This document shows, one piece after another, positions 56,162-64,000 of a DNA stretch of 64,000 nt. Origin of the DNA: Piscicola geometra (lineage: Eukaryota > Annelida > Clitellata > Hirudinida > Piscicolidae); NCBI GenBank assembly GCA_943735955.1, contig OX030956.1, positions 6,221,876 through 6,285,875 on the forward strand, written 5' to 3'. The notes below the pieces were generated by a model. That model searched no databases, was not told the DNA's origin, and worked only from the letters and a program-made list of their open reading frames with translations. Position 1 is the first letter of the stretch, and each line of letters begins with the position of its first letter. The translations under genes were made by a program, and so were the position numbers.

Positions 56162-56894
56162 TATAATAGAAAACGGTGTATGTTTTCCAATCTTGTGCAC
56201 TTATTTGCTTATCAAAATCATTTTGAATTTCAAATAATTTCTCCTGGAAAGCTTGTAACAAGAATCCGATGAAGGATAGCCATCGGTTACTCCACCCATT
56301 TTGCTTCAATTTAACACTTTTTTCTAAATTTTAATTCTATTGACATTATTTTATTTTGCAAATAATTATATAAATAATTAAAAAACATAGGTCAAACAAG
56401 ATTTTAAAATATGTCGATTGTAATACATAGATATGTGGCGCTTGCGCAGTAGCTAGTAGGCCAATGTGCAACCAAAACTTGAAAATTTAAATGTTTAAAA
56501 ATATTTATAATTCTTTAATTGATTTTTATTATTTAATATGTATTCATTTTATTTCAAGAATATTTAAAATAGATTAAGTGGTGAATTAAATGTAAGCTTA
56601 ATTTTTCTTAGTGCTGTAAAATTCAGGAATTTTTTTTTATTCTCAATATAAAAGCAGCTCTAAAAAATTAAAAATGTATAATGAAGTTTTAATAAATATT
56701 TTTTACCATAGATTAAAATGGATTTTTAAAGAATCTTTCGTCACACCAAGTTACAGAATAACTATCAAAGAATGAAAAACTCAACAGTTGGATTTCTTAT
56801 TATACAAATAGTCAAAGATTGCCAAAAATGGCATAGTTAGGTCACCACCACCACCATCATCATCAACATCACAAGCCCTTTGGTCACGAGCTAC

Positions 56895-59800
56895 TTAGAA
56901 GTTGCTGGAACGATTGTGCGTGGATAGTGTGGGCAAGAGTGAGTGGTTGCTGTTAGAGGTGACAGTGAGGATGAGACGAAGGTTAATAGTCTTGGCTGCT
57001 AACAACTTGTTGCAGTCAGCTGAGCCTGCCAAAGCCAATTCCCTGAAAGCAGCATTCATTTATAGAAATCAATTATACATTTATCTATCTATCTTTACAT
57101 TCATCCATCCATCCAACCACCCATCTATCACCCATCACTCACTTGTAGGGTACTTCTGACTTCTCAGCAGACAGTTCGAAGTCATGTATGACAGGCGTGA
57201 CTGCCACAATGCCATATGGCCCCTTCATCATCACAAACGAGCCCTGCCATCGTTTGATTATTCCATCAATATATTTCAATAAAATCGCAACTAAGGTGAA
57301 TGAACTAAAGCTGGGATAAACTGTTCTATTTTAAACGTTTAATAACTACACGCCCGACATAATGGCGTTATATAATAGTCAATCACGGAGAAAGATGCTT
57401 TGATGGGCAACTGACCGGAGAAAAATTAGCCGATCAGTTGTGAACTTTTTAGGTAAAAGTTTAGGGTTTTTAATCAATATTTTTTTTAAAGAAACAAGCA
57501 ATAGTTCAAGAAATAAAGAAACCGGTAACTGTGAATTAACTTATTTAAAATGATGCAGTTAAATCTTGTTAAATAAATTATTTTACTAAAAATTGCGTTA
57601 TCGATCTCACTACTCAGTAGTACTCTGTTGTCTATAAAGACCAACATACCTTTGTCTGACTGAATATAACTTTGATGTATAGTTTTGTCGTTTTAAACTG
57701 AGTAGCATTATTTATAAATAATTCAACCAAATAATTATAAAAAAATTACCACTGAAACCGTGAAAACTAAAAACTACGACACGGCAACAACAACAACACA
57801 TAAACAACAAGCACAACACTAGAACAACACCAACAGTGATGAGCTCAGACGAGGGCTTCGACTTGAGGACCAGTTGGAAACTGAGACTCCTGGAGAAGGA
57901 GTGCAGGGGACTTCCGGACTGGTTCTCGTTCACGCGCGTCTTCACCAACCACTGGTTGTTGTGCGCGCTGAAGCGGTTCGACTCGTAGTACAGCTTGGGA
58001 ATGTACTCGTCAGTGCGGTACGGCCTCAGTTGGATGTCTGCCATGAGAGTTTGAGGGAGCTCTTGATGAACTTTTATTCAAAGAATTTCTAATGCCATTG
58101 TGCCATTCAATGCATTCATACATTTATCAATAAATGTATTATTTAAATGCGCGCATGCACACACCGATATGGGTGATGTTCTCAGAGCTGAGGAGGTCAT
58201 GGATGCTCCTGAAGACTGCCATCTCCTTCTCCTTCTCCTTCAGCACGCCCTCTGCCGACAACGACACTTCCTGTCCTGGTGCAATTCATGAATTATTATG
58301 CTATAAGTTAATCTATGAATCATATTGCGATAAACACTTTGTAAATGTGATTCTGTGCTGACCTGATTTATGTGCGAAAGAGCACTCATCCTTGTGCTCT
58401 CGAAGACTGTGGTGCTTGTCCAGCCACTTGCAGCCCAGCACTGCGTAGATGCACGGAACTAGCCTGTTGAGAGAAACAGTGGTTTGAAGTAGAATTGTGA
58501 ATTAGACGCTTTGTTAGTGAAGATGGTTCCAGTGTCAGATGGCGAAGGTAGGTGGTAAAGACCGACCGAATTTCGGTTCGGTTTCGGCACCGAAATTGCC
58601 AATTTTCTTAGTTTCGGCAATTTTTCTGTTTAGGACGATACTAATTTTGTAGTTTCGGCTCAATTTCGGTTTCGGCCGAAATGGATTTCATATAGGCCAA
58701 AAAACAGATTTTTCATATATTTAGTTTATCTGATATATCTGTGTATCCTCAATCGAACCCGAACTATTAAGTTTGGGTTTGATTCTCATCTCTATTAGAT
58801 TTCTATTAGATGTCTGAGAGAGCGGCTTAGATCGTAGACGTCGGACTTGCAACTTAAAGGTTGCCAGTTCGAATCCCTGAAAAGCAACCGTGAACTATCA
58901 TATACCTAGTGTATATGATGCGGTGTTTGCGACGTATGCATTGAGAGATGTGTACGTCGTGTGGAGTGGCGTCTCTGGCGCATAATAACCATGGTTCTCA
59001 GAACCATTGTAACATGGTCTGCGTCTGTCAGGCTGTGAATAATGCAAACCATAAAAAAATAAATAATAATAATATATCGTGGTTGATTGATTTATGGGTG
59101 TCATAAGACTAATTGGTCGAATAACATATACAAAAATCTGGAACAAAAACCATTGTATTGAATTACTTGATGCTGTCTAGGCTAAATGAGCAACAAAAAG
59201 CAACTTTTATTCCGTTAAATATGTAGACATCGGCACTTTAACAAGAGGAATAGAAACTTCTAGAAAGAATAATTGTTGTGTTAAAACCATTTAATGAGGC
59301 GACCACAGAGATTAGCTACTATAATGTATCAATTTATATAGTCATTCCGATGATTTCTATGCTGAAAACAAAATTAGAAACTACGTCAGATGATGTTGGA
59401 CTGATACAGATGAAAGCAGCCCTTTGTAATGCTATAGACAAACGGTTAGAATTTTTCAAAAAAATGTGCTTGCAGCAACTTTGCTTGGTCCTCGCTTCAA
59501 AGACATACATTTAGACGACTTCGAAAAGGAAGAAGCCAAAAAAAAAGTTGTTAACTTAATCAAGAAAATTTTGTTGCAGGAGAGAATTCCATCAACCAGG
59601 CTGAACAAATACTGGAAAATAATGTTTTAAACAGTTTGGGTTAATCATTCTTATGGAATATTAACGACAGAGTTTACCTCACCAACCAAAACAACGATGA
59701 TGCCGCCAAGAAGACGCCTGAAAACGAACGCCAAATGCAGGCGTATCTTAAAGAGCCTAGGATCAATATAACATCCAACATTTTTGCGTATTGGCATTGC

Positions 59801-61145
59801 AGTCAATATTCATGTCTTGAGCCTGCTGCTCGAAAATACTCATCTGCACCCCCAACAAGTGTTGCTAGCGAGCAACTATTTAGTTCTGCAGGGCAAATCT
59901 ACGCAGATCGTCGAAGCAACCTTCATGGTGAAAATGTTGAAAAACTTTTATTTTTGGCTTACAATATTAGTTTGTTTGGATTTAATTATTTAACAGAATG
60001 TGTCATCGTTCAATAGTATTTTTTGCTTTTAATAAACTTATGTGGACCATTTTGAAAAACTTTTTTTTTTCCAAAATATACGTTTGTTGGATTTACTTAT
60101 TAAACTGACATTAAATACAATTAAAATTTTAAAAAAAGTTGGGAAAAATTTCGGTTTCGGTTTCAGCCGAAAATCTGATTTCTATTTCGACTTAATTTCG
60201 TGTCAGCCGAAAATAGAATTTGAATATCGGCTTAGTTTCGGTTTAGGCAGAATTAAAATTATCGGTTTCGGTCGGTCTCTAGTAGGTGGGAATGTTCTTT
60301 TGAGTGTGTATTATTTCAAAAGATGTATATTATTAGAAATTTAGGGTTTAAATTGATAATATACAATAGGGATAGAAAAAATACAATAATAAATTTTCCA
60401 GCAAATAAAATTTCTAAAGTTTCAAACCTGCTAGTGCAGATGTTCTTCTCATGGTTTGGGAGGTTGGATCTGGGTATCTGTTTGGCACAGAAACTGCACG
60501 AAGATGGCAGCTCTGAAATGGCCTTTTCAACAGCCAGGTTTCTGATGCACTGGCTCTTGCTGATCTCACAGCGACACTGCGGGCATGTGGCGTCTTCATC
60601 TTTTATCCTCGAGTCGGCCAGTAGATGGTTGAGGCAGCTAGCACACATCAAGTGTCCGTTAGTGCACTGTGTGGAGACTTTAGTAGTAAACTGGTGCATA
60701 AGATCATAGTAGATGATGGGCAAAGGTTAATCTATATAGCCTTTTCATACATCTTATTTTTAATGTTTTTTTATTTATGCAAATTTTCAAGTAAAACATT
60801 GGAAATAAAGTGATTTTTTGAAAGAGTCTTCAACTTTGCAATGTAGGTCATCGACACCTGATAGATGCTGGTGTTTGGCAAATCCAAACAGACCACACAG
60901 CACAACACTTCTAGCAGACGTTCTTCTAACGGATGCTCTTTGTCATAGTCGTTTGGCTTAAACCTGAAAATCATCCAACAAAGGATATTTTTGGTAATAT
61001 AACAAGTCGCAAATTAGCATACACTTTTATAATAATATAATTAAATTTCATTCAACCTTTTAGTTTCAATTTCTACAGAAGAGCTTGAAGATGAATCTAG
61101 CTTTAAATTACTTTCGCTTTGCGACTCCATATTACTTTCAGCCAT
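56895..61145 (-). CDS. CYHR1: CYHR1/ZTRAF1-like RING and TRAF-like zinc finger protein
   Basis: Cysteine/histidine-rich protein of the SIAH/TRAF-like fold; probably a ubiquitin-ligase-type adaptor, with poorly known substrates. Exons in order: 61145-61057, 60963-60858, 60666-60428, 58463-58363, 58275-58165, 58037-57835, 57243-57143, 57042-56895; 365 aa plus stop, close to the human length. Seen: RING start [17 protein letters not shown], continuing [20 protein letters not shown] and [20 protein letters not shown]; a SIAH-like zinc finger ([20 protein letters not shown]); [106 protein letters not shown]. The C-terminus is about 20 residues longer than in vertebrates. Intron 3 contains a hAT relic. 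Confidence 0.93.
58548..60289 (+). mobile_element. Decayed hAT transposon with intact 8-bp target duplication
   Basis: The element body is 58556-60281. It is flanked by the direct repeat GTAGGTGG at 58548-58555 and 60282-60289, the 8-bp duplication typical of hAT. Ends are inverted: TAAAGACCGACCGAA at the left and TTCGGTCGGTCTCTA at the right, with further TTTCGGTTTCGG motifs inside both ends. Broken transposase frames remain on the + strand: 59278-59514 (mid part), then after a frameshift [20 protein letters not shown], then 59735-60016 with [20 protein letters not shown] and [12 protein letters not shown], the hAT C-terminal dimerisation region. Stops and shifts show it is inactive. It sits in CYHR1 intron 3. 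Confidence 0.9.
58813..59072 (+). mobile_element. tRNA-derived SINE nested in the hAT element
   Basis: tRNA-like head with an A-box-like CGGCTTAGATCGTAG and a perfect B box GTTCGAATCC at 58867-58876. A body of about 170 bp follows, with a short palindrome (CCATGGTTCTCAGAACCATT), then an A-rich and AAT-repeat tail. Its position inside 58556-60281 shows it inserted after, or was carried by, the hAT element. Confidence 0.7.
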
Positions 61146-61464
61146 TTTTATAATTTAATTTAGCCTGATCAGCTGATTGGTCATTTAAATACTGGTTGTA
61201 GTAACTGTTTATTTTTTTAAGATCAATCATACGAAGTAATAATTTCATAGGAAAAATTCAAATTTTCATGTTTTTTGAAAAAACAATTAATAGAAAATCG
61301 ACATCATAACTATCTGATGAAAACTAAAAGTAAATTAGATTAATGCCATAGGTAAGCCCCCGCAGATTAATAGTCCTCATCTTGTTTGCAGGTGTACATA
61401 TAGATATAGAGTTCACCTAAATAAAATTACTCCTTACAGAACAATAAATCAAAAACAAACTGAA
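61146..61464. promoter_or_regulatory. Bidirectional promoter region CYHR1 / PIGN
   Basis: 319 bp between the two divergent start codons. No TATA box is obvious for either gene. Confidence 0.55.
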
Positions 61465-64000
61465 ATGAATTGGAAGTTGATACTGTTTGGATTTTTGTTG
61501 CATCTAGTTTTATTCTATTCCATTTTTGATATATACTTTACCTCTCCCATCATTCACGGAGTTCCTCACCACTCAAATCCTCTCCCACCACTCGCCAAAC
61601 GGCTAGTTCTTTTCAGCGCAGATGGTCTCAGAGCTGACAAGTTATTTGAACTTCACTCAGGCAATCTTTCACACACACCTTATCTGAGGTACTTAGAAAT
61701 TGAATATGAATGGGAAATAATTTATGCTTGATTTTTTGATTATAATTATTCATAAAATAGTTACATTAGTGATGCTCTGCACATAAACAGGAGCATAATG
61801 GAGGGCAAGGGAAGGTGGGGTGTGTCGCACACCAGAGTACCCACTGAATCAAGGCCTGGTCATGTGGCTATGATAGCTGGCTTCTATGAAGATGTCAGTG
61901 CTGTAGCCAAAGGTAAGTGGTTAGGATATAGACATGTCTGCTAGCACTAAGAGAATTTTCAATGCAACCAGATTAAATATTCAACAAGCAGGTACTTGAT
62001 CATTTCACAGGCTGGAAGGAGAACCCAGTGGAGTTTGACTCAGTCTTCAACCAATCCTCGAGCACTCTCGCCTGGGGCAGTCCTGACATACTGCCCATGT
62101 TTGCAAAGGGTGAGTTGGATTGCAGGTAGAAAGTAGTTCATTGTCTTCAACTCCAACTAACTACCATATTCTCACAATAAATAAACAAAATTCCTATTAA
62201 ATGCCACAATCTTTCAACCACAACTAAAAATCTTTTTCCATCCCCCCCCCCCCCCCCGCGATGTAGGCAGCACAGGCAACCACGTGGTCACCCACATGTA
62301 CCCGGGCGAGAATGAAGACTTTGCACGCTACGAACTCACCAAGCTCGACTCATGGGTCTTTGAGAACGTCGAGGTGCTAAATTTTACTAAAAAATGATTT
62401 CGTTATTTTAGTTTTAATATTATATTTATTCAATCTATAGATTACTGTCGCTAAGACATCATGGAAACTAATATAATCAAAACAATCAATATTAAATCAA
62501 CTACTTTCACAAACACAACAAACATCATCATCAAAACTACTTCTGAAATAGGATGGCCCTTGAATGTGTTCCTTTGGTGATTGAATGATTGCCCTAAAAA
62601 ACCATGTATAAGGCGCGTACATTGTTAGAATTTTTCAAACAAATTTACTTTTAAAAGCTAGTGCGTTCAAACGGTAACCAGAAAGATGCGCAAATGGGAA
62701 ACTATTTTGAGTAGCAATTGATTTCCTTCTTTTTGGTTATTTCAATCTTCTCCATTTTTCGCCCAGAATTGTTTATTTTTATTTGTAATAATATAAAAAG
62801 CAGCAAAGGCAGACTTTTATTTCTTAAGTATTACGCGCTTTTGGTCACTTAGCAAAGGGCGCTATACAAATAATTAGTGATTGATTGATTGATTACGCAA
62901 GGGTCACCCTGCTCAAGAATCACAAAAATAAATCGAATAGTTGTTTCTGGCGGACGCATCAAACGACAGCAGTCTGAGACAGCGCCTGCAGGCATCCACA
63001 GGTCAGATCTTCTTCCTGCACCTCTTGGGTCTGGACACTACTGGCCATGTCTACAAGCCGTACTCAGAGTGGGTGGGCGGGAAAGCATGATTTGGATGGT
63101 GGAAAGGAGTATGCTTAGATGGATATTTAATTATAGAAAACCTATACAAGCATTGTAAAAATGGAGTTGATAAAACCTTTAAGTTCTAAAACAACACGTC
63201 TCGTTGACTTATCACCCATTCAAACTTCAGTATCTCGACAACGGCACAACTTCTACCACAGAAAGTACGTGGAGAACCTGAAGGTGGTCGATGAAGGGGT
63301 GGGCAGGATGGTGCAGTTGCTGGAAGAGTTTTTCGCCCACGATGCCAGCACTGCCTACATCTTCACTTCAGACCACGGCATGACAGACTGGGGTTTGTAT
63401 GCTTTCTTAAAATTCCGTTTATCATTAAAACTACCTATTTTCCATCACACCACATCTTAAATAAATGAAAATATCATTCCGACCCTCACAAATCTACACG
63501 CTTTTTTCCACTTTCACCTACACTCTCCCACTCCTATCCCATGCTTCCCACTCCCATCCCATCCTTCCCACTCCCATCCCATCCTTTCCACCACCACCAC
63601 CTCACTTCCCAGGCTCTCACGGGGCAGGCGATCCTACCGAGACTGAGACGCCCTTCCTGGCATGGGGAGCCGGAGTGAAGAGGGGCAGACAACGTGGAAG
63701 AATGGACATAGAGCAGGTCTGTACACCACTATTGGTGATGATGATGGAGATGATGATGGTGATGTTTATGGAGATGATGATGGAGATGATGGTGGTGATG
63801 ATGGTGGAGTTGATGGTGGAGATGATGGAGATGATGATGATGATTAGGATGATGGAGATGATGGTGGTGATGTTTATGGAGATGATGGAGATGGGAAAAA
63901 CACTAGAGGATTTTAATTTGTTGTTTTTTTATTAATTCTTTGGTTGAAAGCGACATCACCCCTACAGGCAGACATCTGTGTACTAATGTCTATCTTACTT
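61465..64000 (+). CDS. PIGN: GPI ethanolamine phosphate transferase 1 (PIG-N), 3'-partial
   Basis: ER membrane enzyme adding ethanolamine phosphate to the first mannose of GPI anchor precursors. Exons: 61465-61688, 61791-61912, 62011-62109, 62267-62373, 62941-63068, 63262-63392, 63613-63716, 63968-beyond 64000; 316 codons in the window, phases consistent. Seen: N-terminal signal anchor ([20 protein letters not shown]); [10 protein letters not shown]; alkaline-phosphatase-fold metal site [35 protein letters not shown] with the presumed catalytic Thr; [74 protein letters not shown] with metal-binding Asp/His; [11 protein letters not shown]. The multi-spanning C-terminal half lies past the window. 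The acceptor at 62266 follows a run of 17 C. Confidence 0.93.
62374..62940. other. PIGN intron with partial pogo-like repeat
   Basis: 62602-62660 has the CCATGTATAAGGCGCG motif shared with 11536-11590 and 44648-44735. The rest is AT-rich. The acceptor used (AATAG at 62936-62940) is chosen because it alone keeps the PIGN frame. Confidence 0.5.
63735..63900. repeat. (GATGGA/GATGAT)n repeat in last visible PIGN intron
   Basis: About 165 bp of imperfect GAT/GGA triplets directly after the 63716 donor. It produces spurious Met/Asp-rich frames. Confidence 0.9.

Noticed and set aside
58898..59146. Minus-strand 82-codon frame
   Set aside because: Lies within the nested SINE and its tail; no protein features.
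63465..63935. 156-codon Met/Glu-rich frame at the right end
   Set aside because: Crosses the PIGN exon in the wrong frame and then a GAT/GGA repeat.

Overview
This 64 kb window is nuclear DNA of an intron-rich bilaterian animal. It is AT-rich, every gene is split by GT-AG introns, it is full of long microsatellites, and the genes are metazoan families (anion-selective Cys-loop channel, plexin-domain membrane protein, FTZ-F1-type nuclear receptor). I lean towards an invertebrate, perhaps a spiralian such as an annelid or mollusc, but the sequence alone does not prove the phylum. I rebuilt the exon structures by hand from splice sites, reading phase and remembered family conservation. For each of the seven spliced genes the inferred exon phases agree from end to end.

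Layout, left to right. 53-5416 (+): 3' part of a glycine/glutamate-gated chloride channel subunit; its first exon(s) lie outside the window. 6051-30778 (+): a PLXDC (plexin domain-containing/TEM7) homologue of about 1659 aa, about three times the vertebrate length because of a poly-Thr/Lys-Glu-rich region and a Ser-rich insertion. 30779-34115: intergenic, with a tRNA-derived SINE and telomere-like repeats. 34116-37075 (-): CTDNEP1 (Dullard) nuclear-envelope phosphatase. 37489-37704 (+): a 71-aa stand-alone homologue of ASDURF, the prefoldin-like micro-subunit of the PAQosome. 37824-about 45273 (-): SENP1/2-type SUMO protease. 46705-47019 (-): LINE 3' remnant. 47978-48050 (-): tRNA-Lys(CUU). 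49849-56161 (-): NR5A/FTZ-F1 nuclear receptor. 56895-61145 (-): CYHR1/ZTRAF1 RING-TRAF-like protein, carrying a decayed hAT transposon in an intron. 61465-64000 (+): PIGN, cut by the window end.

The genes do not form one pathway. Positional relations worth noting are the CTDNEP1/ASDURF head-to-head pair (413 bp apart), the ASDURF/SENP tail-to-tail pair sharing a palindromic poly(A) signal, and the CYHR1/PIGN head-to-head pair (319 bp apart). Two products act in the ER/nuclear envelope (CTDNEP1, PIGN) and two in nuclear regulation (SENP, NR5A).

I found no clearly new multi-gene system. The most unusual items are the autonomous ASDURF gene, the inflated PLXDC, the GC-AG intron inside the NR5A DNA-binding domain, the bidirectional poly(A) palindrome, paired 33-nt micro-exons in the channel, and a hAT relic with an intact 8-bp target duplication and a SINE inside it.
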